The position numbers and the translations under genes are program-made. A DNA stretch of 64,000 nucleotides from NCBI GenBank assembly GCA_963746825.1, contig CAVVCU010000007.1, positions 372,001 through 436,000 on the forward strand. The letters run 5' to 3'. The stretch is from JACVRW01 sp963746825 (GTDB taxonomy: Bacteria; Actinomycetota; Thermoleophilia; Solirubrobacterales; Thermoleophilaceae). This document shows, in pieces, positions 1 through 8,740 of the stretch. The notes below the pieces were generated by a model. That model ran no database searches, was not told the DNA's origin, and saw only the letters and a program-made list of their open reading frames with translations. How positions within the stretch are numbered: the stretch's first letter is position 1; every line of letters begins with the position of its first letter.

Positions 1-321
1 GGCGAGATCACGGTGCTCCTCGGAGGCACCGGGCCGGACGGGATCGCCGTGCTGCGCTTCCGGGCGGACATCTGGACGCAGGGCCTCGAGTGCTACCTGG
101 CCGAGCTCTACGTGGTCCCGGACCGTCGCGGTCAGGGTCTCGGCCGCGCGCTGATGGAGGCGGCGCTCGAGCTGGCCCGCGCGCAGGGAGCGGTCTACAT
201 GGATCTCGGCACCTCCGAGGACGACCGGGCGGCTCGCGGGCTGTACGAGAGCCTCGGGTTCAGCAACCGTGGAGGCAAGCCGGACGGGCCGGTGAGCTAC
301 TTCTACGAGCGCGAGCTCTGA
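1..321 (+). CDS. GNAT-family N-acetyltransferase, 5' truncated by window edge
   Basis: The reading frame is open from base 1, so the true start lies upstream and only the C-terminal 106 residues are present. The acetyl-CoA binding motif A is clear: RRGQGLG at visible residues 42-48, followed by a helix and a typical GNAT C-terminal strand ending LYESLGF. GNAT enzymes move an acetyl group from acetyl-CoA to an amine. The acceptor cannot be told from this fragment. It is separated from the next gene by a 226-base gap holding hairpins and is not obviously part of the following operon. Confidence 0.8.
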   Translation, partial: GEITVLLGGTGPDGIAVLRFRADIWTQGLECYLAELYVVPDRRGQGLGRALMEAALELARAQGAVYMDLGTSEDDRAARGLYESLGFSNRGGKPDGPVSYFYEREL

Positions 322-390
322 GCTGATCGCTTACGGAAGCAACCAAGGGTGGGTTCGGTTGGCGGGTGGATGTTCAAGTTGCCCCACGCG

Positions 391-445
391 CCCGGTTTCC
401 GGGCCTGGGGGATTTTGGTCACGGATAGATACCCCCTCCGTGACC
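391..445. terminator. Hairpins between the GNAT and IclR genes
   Basis: The 322-547 gap has no convincing gene. It holds two inverted repeats. One is CCCGG-TTT-CCGGG at 391-403, followed on the plus strand by a short T-rich stretch. The other is a perfect 9-bp stem, GGTCACGGA at 417-425 pairing with TCCGTGACC at 437-445. The flanking genes converge here, so a bidirectional transcription end is the simplest reading. There is no proper U-tract, so a regulatory hairpin is possible. Confidence 0.45.
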
Positions 446-547
446 CGCCCCCCTGATCGGCGGACGAGAGCTACGAAGTGCATCGATCCAGCCCTGGTTG
501 CTGCCGTTAGAACGCCGGAGCGCGCGGCCTCGCACAGCGCAGCCGAA

Positions 548-1288
548 TCACCCGCCCGGCAGCGCCCGCTCGATCGCCCGCGCCGCCTCCCGGACGGCAT
601 GGCTCAGCCGCTCGGTCTCGGGCCTCACCCGGTCGGTCGGCCCGGCCAGCGTCACCCCGGCCAGGGGCCGGCCGCCGGGGCCCAGCACAGGCGCGGCCAC
701 GCCGCTCACGCCCGGATCCAGCTCGCCGTGTGTGACCGCCACCCCGTTCTCACGCACCGCCGCGAGCTCGCGGCGGACGCTGTCCGCGTCGCCGTCGAGG
801 GAGGCCAGCACCCGCTCCACCGAGCGGTCCGGGAGAAAGGCCAGCAGCACCTTTCCCGACGCGCCCAGGTACATGGGGGCCACGCGCCAGCGCCCGAGCG
901 ACAGCCGCACCGTGCGCGGCGGCTCCACGGAGTCGAGCCCGATGGCGAACGGCCCGGCCGGGGCCGTGAGCAGCACCGTCTCGTCGTGCTCGCGCGCGAG
1001 CACGCGCATGATCCCGCGCGCGGGCTCGAGGAGCGACGGGGCCAGGCGGTCCTCGATCCTTCGCGCCAGCTCCAGTATCCGCAGCCCGAGCCCCAGCCCT
1101 CCGTCGTCGCGCTCGATGAGCCCGTGGCCCTCGAGCTCGTCGACCAGGCGGTACGCGGTGCTGGACGGGAGATCGGCCCGCCGGGCAAGCTCGGGCATCG
1201 CGAGCGGCCCGTCCGCCTCCCCCAGCTCGAAGAGCATGGCGAGCGAGCGGTCGAGCACGCGCGTACCGCCCGCGGGCCGCGTGCTCAC
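548..1288 (-). CDS. IclR-family transcriptional regulator
   Basis: 246 residues, usual IclR length. The N-terminal winged helix-turn-helix spans about residues 10-65 (MPELARRADLPSSTAYRLV is the recognition region). The ligand-binding IclR domain fills residues 75-246. The start is the GTG at 1288, which overlaps the TGA of the upstream lyase gene as GTGA; longer upstream reading is out-of-frame lyase sequence. IclR proteins usually sense a pathway metabolite. Its coupling to the MIO-less lyase, and the paired inverted sites at 2874-2951, suggest that it controls the divergent lyase and hydantoinase operons. The ligand is unknown. Confidence 0.88.
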   Translation of the reverse strand: MSTRPAGGTRVLDRSLAMLFELGEADGPLAMPELARRADLPSSTAYRLVDELEGHGLIERDDGGLGLGLRILELARRIEDRLAPSLLEPARGIMRVLAREHDETVLLTAPAGPFAIGLDSVEPPRTVRLSLGRWRVAPMYLGASGKVLLAFLPDRSVERVLASLDGDADSVRRELAAVRENGVAVTHGELDPGVSGVAAPVLGPGGRPLAGVTLAGPTDRVRPETERLSHAVREAARAIERALPGG

Positions 1289-2910
1289 GGCGACTCGACG
1301 CCGCCGTCGTCCTCGGAGGCCGCGACGCCCGGTCCCTCGTGGGCCTCGAGCGGGTCGCGCTCGCCGGCGTCGGCCGCCACCCGCGCCGACAGCTCGCCGT
1401 TGGCCACCAGATCGACAAGCCGCGGGACGTCCGGCTCCCAGTCCGTCTCGTCGACCAGGCGGGGAACGCATTCGCGCACGCACTCATAGGCCACGCGCGT
1501 GCCCTGGCCCAGTGGCTTTCGGCCCCGCAGGTCGACCGCCTGGGCACCGCAGATCAGCTCGTGCGCGACCATCCGGTACCCGAGCGAAACCAGCTCCGAG
1601 GTCTTGCGCACCGACAGTGGCGCCATGCTCGCGTGGTCCTCGACGCCCTCGGCGAGCTGAGCCCCGTAGGCCAGCGAGACCGGGTTGGCCAGATGGCGAG
1701 CCTCGGCCCCGAGCGCGGCGCACCAGCGCCCCAGCGGGCGCAGGCCGCCGGTCGGGCCGTCCTGCGGAGCCAGCCCCGTGGGCAGTCCGCTGAACGCGTT
1801 CCAGAGCAGCTTCTGCACCCGCTCGTCGGCCACCTTGAGCGCGCTCGCGATACCGAGCCGCAGGAGGTCGAAGGCCATCGCCAGGGCGGACACGTCGAAG
1901 TTGCCCACCGAGATGATGGCCTCGTCCTCCACCACCACCAGCGGGTTGTCGCTGGCCGAGTTGAGCTCCACGTCCATCTCCCCGCGCGCGAAGAACAGGG
2001 CGTCGTTGAGCGCGCCGTGGGTCTGGGGGACGCAGCGAAAGGACAGCGGGTCCTGGAGGTTGCGGGCCGCGCCGGGCTCCCACAGGTGCGAGCCCGCGAG
2101 CAGCTCGCGCAGGCGCCCGGAGGCCTTGATCTCACCCGCGTGGGGGCGCATCCGCGCGGCCGCGGGGTGGATGGGCGAGAGGTTGCCGGCGAAGCCCTCG
2201 AGCGAAAGGGCCGCCGCGATCTGGAAGGACTCGGTCAGATCGGCGGCGTCGACCAGCACGAGCGAGCCGTGACCAAGCGTCACGCCGTTCGCGCTGACCA
2301 GCGCCAGCGCCTCCTTGGGCGCCGGGCTGATCGGCTCGAGGCCCACCGCGGCGAGCGCCTGGTCGCCCGGGAGCACACGGTCGCCGACCTGCGCGAACCC
2401 CCGGCCGATCATCACCTTGCCGATGTCGGCCATCTCGGACAGGTCGCCCTGGCCCACGGATCCCAGCCGCCGCACGACCGGGTGCACGCCCGCGTTCAGG
2501 GCCTCGACCATCTGGACCACCACCTCGCGCCGAACTCCCACCCCCGCCTTGGCCATGCCGTTGGCGCGCGAGACCATCATCGCCCGCACTATGTCCCGGT
2601 GCAGCGGCTGCCCGTACGACGCGGTTTGATCGGCGACGGTGGCGAACGAGAACTGCTCCAGGTCATCCAACGCCACGTGATGGCGGGAGAGGGAGCCCAG
2701 CCCCGTGTTCATCCCGTAGACCGGCGTGCCGCGGGCCAGCACGCGCTCCACCACCGAGCGTGCCTGGTGCACGCGCGCGAGCGCATCGTCGGATACGCGC
2801 ACGCGGGCGCCGTGGCGGGCGACGGCGACCACGTCCTCGACCGTGAGGGCGTCACCGGTCAGCTCTATTCGTTTCTCACTTGTCGAGACAGAGTCGGTGG
2901 TAGCGTGCAT
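1285..2910 (-). CDS. Ammonia-lyase homologue lacking the MIO triad; candidate ergothionase
   Basis: 541 residues with the HAL/PAL fold (VYGMNTGLG near the N-terminus, a long helical core). Where histidine ammonia-lyase has GSVGASGDL, this protein reads GSVG-QG-DL at residues 150-157. Ala-Ser-Gly is replaced and shortened by one residue, so the MIO electrophile cannot form. Ergothionase, which removes trimethylamine from ergothioneine to give thiourocanate, is a known MIO-less member of this superfamily. The hydantoinase, second urocanase and DUF917 genes next door fit that role. Hercynine or S-methyl-ergothioneine are alternative substrates. The start is uncertain: ATG 2910 is chosen because the family N-terminus (IELTGDALTVEDVV) lies just inside. 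A more upstream ATG at 2964 would run far into the divergent gene. Confidence 0.75.
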   Translation of the reverse strand: MHATTDSVSTSEKRIELTGDALTVEDVVAVARHGARVRVSDDALARVHQARSVVERVLARGTPVYGMNTGLGSLSRHHVALDDLEQFSFATVADQTASYGQPLHRDIVRAMMVSRANGMAKAGVGVRREVVVQMVEALNAGVHPVVRRLGSVGQGDLSEMADIGKVMIGRGFAQVGDRVLPGDQALAAVGLEPISPAPKEALALVSANGVTLGHGSLVLVDAADLTESFQIAAALSLEGFAGNLSPIHPAAARMRPHAGEIKASGRLRELLAGSHLWEPGAARNLQDPLSFRCVPQTHGALNDALFFARGEMDVELNSASDNPLVVVEDEAIISVGNFDVSALAMAFDLLRLGIASALKVADERVQKLLWNAFSGLPTGLAPQDGPTGGLRPLGRWCAALGAEARHLANPVSLAYGAQLAEGVEDHASMAPLSVRKTSELVSLGYRMVAHELICGAQAVDLRGRKPLGQGTRVAYECVRECVPRLVDETDWEPDVPRLVDLVANGELSARVAADAGERDPLEAHEGPGVAASEDDGGVESP

Positions 2911-2951
2911 GCTGAGGAGCAATCCTATCGACACGTTCTCGACAGATGAGA
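2874..2951. promoter_or_regulatory. Paired inverted 15-bp sites, probable operator of the divergent promoter
   Basis: TCTCACTTGTCGAGA at 2874-2888 recurs in inverted orientation at 2937-2951 (TCTCATCTGTCGAGA read on the minus strand), with 13 of 15 bases identical. The centres are 63 bp apart, about six helical turns. The pair brackets the overlapping start region of the divergent lyase and hydantoinase genes. The neighbouring IclR protein is the obvious candidate to bind both sites. Neither site matches a consensus that I can name. Confidence 0.6.
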
Positions 2952-4330
2952 GAGAGTCCACCAACCTCGATCTCGTGGTGCGCGGGCGGCTGGCCCTGCC
3001 CGGCCGCGAGCCGGCCCCGGGCCAGGTGGGCCTGGCCGACGGCCGGATAGCGGAGCTGGCCGGCCCGGCTCCGCCGCTCGCCGCCGCCCGCGAGCTCGAC
3101 TGCGGCGATGCGCTCGTGCTGCCCGGGGCGGTGGACGTTCACGTGCACACCAGCAGCGCGGCCGACGAGGGGATCGCCGCGTGCACGCGCGCGGCCGCGG
3201 CGGGTGGCGTGACCACCGTGGTCGACATGCCCTACGACCACCACCGCATGGTCGTGGATCCGGCCGCCTTCGCCGCCAAGAGCGGCGAGGTGGAGCGCGA
3301 GGCGGTGGTCGACGTCGCTCTGTGGGCCACGGTGCCGCCGCAGGGGCCGCTCGACCACGTGGCCGAACTGGTGGAGGCGGGGGCGTGCGCGTTCAAGCTC
3401 TCGACCTTCGACACCGATCCCCGCCGCTTCCCGCGGGTGCCCGACGACCAGCTGCTGGCCGCCTTCCACGCCATCGCTCAGGCCGGTGGCCTGGCCGGGG
3501 TGCACTCCGAGAACGACGAGATCGTGCGCGCCGGCATCGCCCGGCTGCGGCACGCGGGACGCCGTGACGCGCCGGCCCACGCCGAGTCGCGCCCGGCGGT
3601 GGCGGAGACCGAGGCCATAGCGCGCTGCCTGGAGCTGGCGCGGGCCACCGGCGTGCGCCTGCACCTGTGCCACGTGACCGTGGACCGCGGGGTGGAACTC
3701 GCCCGGCGTGCCTGGGACGACGGCGTGGACGTGAGCGTGGAGACCTGCCCGCATTACCTGCTGCTCGACGACGAGGAGCTCGCGCGCCGCGGCGGAGAGG
3801 CCAAGATCAACCCACCGCTGCGCCCGCGGGCGGAGGTCGAGGCGCTGTGGCGGCGGCTCGCGGCGGGCGAGATCGACCTCGTCAGCTCCGACCATGTGGG
3901 CTGGCCGGCGACTCGCAAGCGAGGCGACGACGTGTTCGAGCTGGCCTCGGGCGCGCCGGGCGTCGAGCTGATCCTGCCGCTCATGCACGACGCGCTGGCC
4001 GCGCGCGGCCTTCCCCTCTCCCATCTCGCTCGGCTCCTCTGCGAGGGGCCGGCGCGGCGCTTCGGGCTGTGGCCCCGCAAGGGCGGACTCGTGCTCGGCG
4101 CCGACGCGGACCTGGTGATTCTCGACCCGGAGCAGGAGTGGGTCGTCGATCCGCTCGCGCTCATCTCTCCGGCGGGCTGGAGCCCGTACGCCGGGCGACA
4201 CCTGCGCGGCCGGGTGCAGCGAACGCTCGCCCGCGGGCGCGAGGTCTTCGACGGCGGCGCCGTGCTCGGCGAGCCCGGTTGGGGTGGGCACGTGAGGCCG
4301 GTCACGGCGACGGAGCGGGCCCATGCCTGA
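2909..4330 (+). CDS. Hydantoinase/dihydropyrimidinase-family amidohydrolase
   Basis: About 473 residues, cyclic amidohydrolase family. Metal-site motifs appear in order: HVH early in the barrel, a candidate carboxylated lysine in CAFKLS, HSEN, HLCHVT and SSDHVG. The enzyme should open a cyclic ureide ring. In the ergothioneine route the expected substrate is hydantoin-5-propionate, giving N-carbamoyl-glutamate. It is first in a plus-strand operon and overlaps the next gene by 8 bases. The start is ambiguous: ATG 2909 keeps the family-like LDLVVRG, but it overlaps the divergent start and covers one operator site. GTG 2975 is the alternative, with a poor ribosome site in both cases. Allantoinase cannot be excluded by sequence alone. 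Confidence 0.8.
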   Translation: MLRSNPIDTFSTDERESTNLDLVVRGRLALPGREPAPGQVGLADGRIAELAGPAPPLAAARELDCGDALVLPGAVDVHVHTSSAADEGIAACTRAAAAGGVTTVVDMPYDHHRMVVDPAAFAAKSGEVEREAVVDVALWATVPPQGPLDHVAELVEAGACAFKLSTFDTDPRRFPRVPDDQLLAAFHAIAQAGGLAGVHSENDEIVRAGIARLRHAGRRDAPAHAESRPAVAETEAIARCLELARATGVRLHLCHVTVDRGVELARRAWDDGVDVSVETCPHYLLLDDEELARRGGEAKINPPLRPRAEVEALWRRLAAGEIDLVSSDHVGWPATRKRGDDVFELASGAPGVELILPLMHDALAARGLPLSHLARLLCEGPARRFGLWPRKGGLVLGADADLVILDPEQEWVVDPLALISPAGWSPYAGRHLRGRVQRTLARGREVFDGGAVLGEPGWGGHVRPVTATERAHA

Positions 4331-5957
4331 GCTTAGGTGCCGGGGCTGGCGCCAGGAGGTGATCCTGCGGCTGCTCGAGAACGTGCTCGAGCTGGCCGAG
4401 CGCCCCGACGACCTGGTGGTCTACGCGGCCCACGCGCGGGCCGCCCGCGACCACGAGAGCCTGGACCGCATCGTCCGGGCGCTCGAGACGATGGACGTGG
4501 AGGACACCCTCGTGATCCAGTCCGGCAAGCCGGTCGCCCTGATGCGGACCGGCGAGCGGGCGCCGCTGGTGCTGATGGCCAACGGCAACCTCGTGGGGCG
4601 CTTCGCCACGCCGGAGCGCTTCTACGAGCTGGAGGCGGCGGGCCTCGTCACGTGGGGCGGCCTGACGGCCGGAGCCTGGCAGTACATCGGCGCCCAGGGC
4701 GTGATCCAGGGAACCTACGAGACCTTCGCCGCGGTGGCGCGCGAGCACTTCGCCGGCGACCTCGCCGGCCGCCTGGTGGTGACCGCGGGGCTCGGCGGGA
4801 TGGGCTCCGCCCAGCCGCTCGCGGTGGCCGCGATGCTCGGCGGGGTGCTGCTGTGCGCGGAGGCCGACGCCGACAAGCTCGAGCGCAGGCGCCGCGACGG
4901 CTACGTCGACCGGGCCACGGCGGACGTCGGCGAGGCGCTGTCGTGGGCCCAGGCGGCGGCCTCGGAGCGCCGGGCCCTGTCGATCGGGGTGGCCGCCAAC
5001 GCGGTCGACCTGCTCGAGCGGCTGGTGCGCGACGAGCGCACCCCGGACGTGGTCACCGACCTGACCGCCGCCCACGACCTGCGCCACGGCTACGTTCCCG
5101 CGGGCTTGACCGCGGCCGAGGCCGACGCGCTGCGGCGCGAGCACCCCGAACGCCTCGAGGCGCTGGGCCGCGAGTCCGTGCTGCGCCACGTCCGGGCGAT
5201 GCTCGAGCTGCGGCGGCGCGGAGCGGTGGTGTTCGACTACGGCAACAACATCCGCCCCCAGGCCGAGGAGGCCGGCCTGCCGGAGGCCCTGGAGCTGGAC
5301 GTGTTCACCCAGCGCTACCTGCGGCCGCTGTTCTGCCGCGGGATCGGGCCGTTTCGCTGGATCTGCGCCTCCGGCGACAGCGCCGACCAGGCGGTGCTCG
5401 ACGACCTGTGCGCCGAGACCTTCGAGGACGTGCCCAGGGTGACCGAGTGGATCGAGCTGGCGCGGCGCCACGTGCCCGTCCAGGGCCTGCCGGCGCGCAT
5501 CGCCTGGCTGGGGCACGGCGAGCGCGGCCGCTTCGCCCGCGCGGCCAACGACGCCGTGCGCGACGGCCGGCTGGCGGGGCCGGTCGCCTTCACCCGGGAC
5601 CACATGGACGCGGGGGCGATGACCCATCCCTACATCATCAGCGAGGGCATGAAGGACGGCTCGGACGCCGTGTCGGACTGGCCTCTGCTCGACGCCATGC
5701 TGGTCACCGCCTCGGGCGCCGACCTGGTGGCCCTGCACGCGGGCGGTGGCGGCTACGCGGGCTACTCCGCGAGCGCGGGCGTGACGGTGATCGCCGACGG
5801 CAGCCCCGCGGCGGGTGAGCGGCTGGAGCTGGCGCTCGACGTCGACACCGCGCTCGGCGTGGTGCGCCACGCCCAAGCGGGCTATGACGAGGCCATCGAA
5901 TGCGCCGAGGAGTTCGGGCTGGGTCTACACGAGGAGCGCCAAGATGCGAGAGCTTGA
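4323..5957 (+). CDS. Urocanate hydratase paralogue; candidate thiourocanate hydratase
   Basis: 544 residues, full urocanase length. The NAD+-binding GLGGMGSAQPLA lies near residue 157 and FCRGIGPFRW near residue 337. The C-terminal active-site region differs from true urocanase: TRDHMDAGAMTHP and HAGGGGYAGYSASAG replace GRDHLDAGSVASP and HHGGGVGMGKSLHAG, which are seen in the second copy at 10241-11867. Urocanases add water to the imidazole acrylate in an NAD+-assisted reaction. The altered residues and the MIO-less lyase next door suggest a modified substrate such as thiourocanate. ATG 4323 lies within the end of the hydantoinase gene. Confidence 0.82.
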   Translation: MPELRCRGWRQEVILRLLENVLELAERPDDLVVYAAHARAARDHESLDRIVRALETMDVEDTLVIQSGKPVALMRTGERAPLVLMANGNLVGRFATPERFYELEAAGLVTWGGLTAGAWQYIGAQGVIQGTYETFAAVAREHFAGDLAGRLVVTAGLGGMGSAQPLAVAAMLGGVLLCAEADADKLERRRRDGYVDRATADVGEALSWAQAAASERRALSIGVAANAVDLLERLVRDERTPDVVTDLTAAHDLRHGYVPAGLTAAEADALRREHPERLEALGRESVLRHVRAMLELRRRGAVVFDYGNNIRPQAEEAGLPEALELDVFTQRYLRPLFCRGIGPFRWICASGDSADQAVLDDLCAETFEDVPRVTEWIELARRHVPVQGLPARIAWLGHGERGRFARAANDAVRDGRLAGPVAFTRDHMDAGAMTHPYIISEGMKDGSDAVSDWPLLDAMLVTASGADLVALHAGGGGYAGYSASAGVTVIADGSPAAGERLELALDVDTALGVVRHAQAGYDEAIECAEEFGLGLHEERQDARA

Positions 5958-7015
5958 CCATCACGCCGTCGACGCCGCCGTGGCCGGTGGGTCCGTGCTG
6001 GCCGCGGGCGGCGGAGGCTGGGTGAAGCACGGGTATCTGGTGGGACGCACCGCGGTGGGCTACGGGACGCCGCGCCTGGCCACCCTGGACGAGATCGCCG
6101 GTGACACCCCGATAGCCACGGTCAGCGCGATCGGCGCGCCGGCCGCCCGCGACTGGGAGATGCGCCCGGGCGACTACGTCCGCGCGCTGCGGCTCCTCAT
6201 GGAGGCGCTGGACGAGCCGGTGGTGGGCACGATCACCGCACAGAACGGCTCCAGCACCACCTGCAACGGCTGGGTGCAGTCGGCGGTGCTCGGGACGCTG
6301 GTGATCGACGCCGCCGGCGACGGGCGCGCCCATCCCACGGGCAAGATGGGCTCGATGGGCCTGGCCGCGGATCCCGGCTACCAGACCGTTCAGGCGGCGG
6401 CGGGCGGAAACCGCGCCCAGGACCGCTACCTCGAGGTGGTCACGCGCGGGACCGTGCGCCACACCGCCGAGGTGCTGCGCACCGCGGCCGTCGCGTCGGG
6501 GGGCTTCATCGCCGCGGCGCGCAACCCGCTGCCGGCCTCGTACGTGCGAGAGCACGGCGCGGTCGGAGCCATCTCATTCGCGCTCGAGCTGGGCGAGGCG
6601 ATGCTGGCCGCCGAGTCCTCGGGAGCCGAGTCGGTGATCGAGGCGATCGCGGATTCGCTGGGCGGGCGCATCGCCGGACGCGGCGAGGTGCGCGACAAGG
6701 CGCCTGCGCACCGAGGGCGGCTTCGACATCGGCACGCTGCAGGTGGGCGAGCTCGAGCTGGGCTTCGTCAACGAGTACATGACCGTCGAGTCGGGGGGCG
6801 AGCGGCTCTCGACCTTCCCCGACGTGATCACCACGCTGGCCGTCACCGACGGCCGCCCGGTGTCGATCGCGGACATCGCCGATGGCGACGAGGTGGCGGT
6901 GCTGGCGGTCGACAAGTCGCGGGTGCCGCTCGGCGCGGGCGTGAAGGAGCCCTCGGTCTACCCCGAGGTGGAGGAGATGCTCGGCAAGCCTCTCGCCGAG
7001 CAGGCGCTGAGCTGA
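5944..7015 (+). CDS. DUF917 / S-methyl-thiohydantoin desulfurase family protein (frameshifted)
   Basis: About 356 residues once the frame is joined. The N-terminal part (AAGGGGWVKHGYLVG, later GKMGSMGLA) and the C-terminal part (GELELGFVNEYM, then FPDVITTL) both match the DUF917 family, now named S-methyl-thiohydantoin desulfurase. The frame breaks near 6702-6705. Removing one C from gcgcctgcg restores DKALRTEGGFDIGTL, so a sequence error is likely. ATG 5944 follows GAGGAG and overlaps the urocanase end by 14 bases. It should remove sulfur or methanethiol from the (S-methyl)thiohydantoin propionate made by the preceding hydratase, feeding the hydantoinase. This gene is the strongest pointer to a thiolated histidine as substrate. 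Confidence 0.78.
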
Positions 7016-7027
7016 ACGCAGCAAACA

Positions 7028-7042
7028 CATAACTTAGTTATG
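7028..7042. promoter_or_regulatory. MarR-type operator, 15-bp palindrome
   Basis: CATAACTTAGTTATG is a perfect palindrome around one central base. It sits 4 bases before the ATG of the MarR gene and is AT-rich in a very GC-rich setting. A -10-like TAACTT lies inside it. Position and symmetry fit autorepression of the MarR-MFS pair. Confidence 0.65.
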
Positions 7043-7046
7043 CTTT

Positions 7047-7562
7047 ATGGCGATGGCCGATCGCCTCGCCCAGCTCCTCGGCGTCCTCTCCCTCAGCGCC
7101 ACCGACCGTTTCCGCGCGGGCGTGGACGCCTCGCTCGGCCGCGGTGGCGCCCACGCCGCGGCGCTGGTGCACCTCGAGGCCTACCCGGGAGACTCGGTGC
7201 AGGAGCTGGCCGACGTGCTGGACGTCTCCCAGCCGGCGTCGGTCAAGCTCGCCGACCGGCTGAGCGCCGACGGGCTGCTGGAGCGGCGGCCCGGGCGTGA
7301 CAACCGCACGCGCGCGCTCCACCTGACTCCCAAGGGCCGCCGCGCCGCCGGTCGGGTGCTGGCCGACCGGGCCGCGGAGCTCGACCCGCTCATCGCCGTG
7401 CTCGACCAAGGCGAGCGCGCCCGCCTGGAGCCTTTGCTGGAGAAGCTGGTATCCGCACTGGCCGACGACCGCCCCGAGGCGCTGACCGTGTGCCGCATGT
7501 GCGACCGCGACACCTGCTGCGGTGCTCGGGCCGGCTGTCCGCTCGGGCACACCGTGCCGTGA
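7047..7562 (+). CDS. MarR-family transcriptional regulator with Cys-rich tail
   Basis: 171 residues. The winged helix lies at about residues 45-110 (SVQELADVLDVSQPASVKLADRL, then the wing ERRPGRDNRTRAL). The C-terminus holds CRMCDRDTCCGARAGC, five to six cysteines in 16 residues, which could bind a metal or sense redox state. The palindrome 7028-7042 just upstream is its likely operator. Its TGA overlaps the GTG of the MFS gene, so it probably controls that pump in response to a small molecule. It lies between the two imidazole-degradation blocks, but nothing shows that it regulates them. Confidence 0.86.
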   Translation: MAMADRLAQLLGVLSLSATDRFRAGVDASLGRGGAHAAALVHLEAYPGDSVQELADVLDVSQPASVKLADRLSADGLLERRPGRDNRTRALHLTPKGRRAAGRVLADRAAELDPLIAVLDQGERARLEPLLEKLVSALADDRPEALTVCRMCDRDTCCGARAGCPLGHTVP

Positions 7563-8723
7563 CCACCGCGGCCGCACGGGGGTCGAGCCCGCTCGCGCTG
7601 GCCTCGGCCGGCATCGCCGTGGTAGCGGTCTCGTTCGGCATGGCGCGCTACGGCTTCGGGCTGCTGGCCCCGGACATCCGCTCCAGCTTCGGTTTGACCA
7701 GCGGGGCGCTCGGCCTGCTGGCGGCGGCGTCGTACATCGCCTACCTGGCCGCCACGGTCACGGCGGGCGTGCTGTCCGCCCGCCTCGGCGCGCGTGCGAT
7801 CGTCGGGCGCCGGCGGCGTCTGCGCGATCGGCGGGATGACGCTCGCCGGCCTCGCTCAGAGCCCGCTCGTGCTGTTCACCGGCCTGCTGGTGGGCGGCGC
7901 CAGCGCGGGGCTGGTGTTCCCGCCCTTCTCCGACATCGTGGCGCGTCGCTTTCCTGCCGGCCGCCGCGGGCGCATCCTGTCGGCCATCAGCTCCGGCACC
8001 GGCTGGGGCGTTGCGCTGGCGGCGCCGGTCGCGCTGCTGGTGGGGGCCGACTGGCGCCTGGCCTGGCTGCTGTTCGCGCTGATCGCCGCGGCGGCGACGG
8101 CATGGGCGCTTGCGGTGCTGCCCGGCCGTGAGGAGGCGGGCTCCGGTGCGAAAGTGGTGGTTCTGCGCCCCAGCTGGTTCGTGTGTCCGCGGTCCGGTCC
8201 GCTGCTCATTGGCGGGCTCCTGGTCGGGCTGGGCAGTTCGGCCTTCTGGACCTTCTCCGTGGACCACCTCGCCACCGACGGCGGGCTGTCCTCGACCCAG
8301 AGCCGCGTCTTCCTGGCCGTAGTGGGAGTGGCCAGCGTGGGCGGCACCATGGGCGGCGACGCCGTTCGCCGCCTGGGTGGGCGAGCGACGTTCGCCCTGG
8401 CCGTAGGCATCGAGGCGGTCGCGCTGCTGCTTCTCGGTCTGGCTCCGTCGCAGCTGGGCGCGGCGATGGCTGCCGCGGTGATGTTCGGCGCGGCCTACAA
8501 CGTCGTCGTGGCCGTCCAGGTGATCTGGAGTGGCCGGGTCTACGACGAGCGTCCCTCAGCCGGCCTGGCGGCCACCGTGGGGATGAACGCGCTCGGGCTG
8601 CTCCTGGGCCCACCGCTCCTGGGAGCGGTGGCCGACCGCACCGGCTTCGCCGCCGTGTTCGCCGGGGCAGCGGCGCTGTTGCTGGTCACGGCCGCCCTCG
8701 CGCCTCGCGAGCCGCTCCACTGA
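7559..8723 (+). CDS. MFS transporter (frameshifted)
   Basis: About 387 residues with 12 predicted membrane spans after joining two frames. GTG 7559 overlaps the MarR stop (GTGA). The first frame gives FGMARYGFGLLAPDIRSSFGL and the next spans. It then breaks near 7803-7812, where removing one base restores AIVGAGGVCAIGGMTLAGL, and runs intact to 8723. The MarR coupling suggests a drug or metabolite exporter. The substrate is unknown; it belongs to the general YbfB/CynX-like MFS type by look only. Confidence 0.75.
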
Positions 8724-8740
8724 GCTTGTACCGTGCGCCC

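Noticed and set aside
331..600. Possible small gene in the gap before the IclR gene
   Set aside because: Arg/Ser-rich, no ribosome site, overlaps inverted repeats and the IclR end; no support as a protein.
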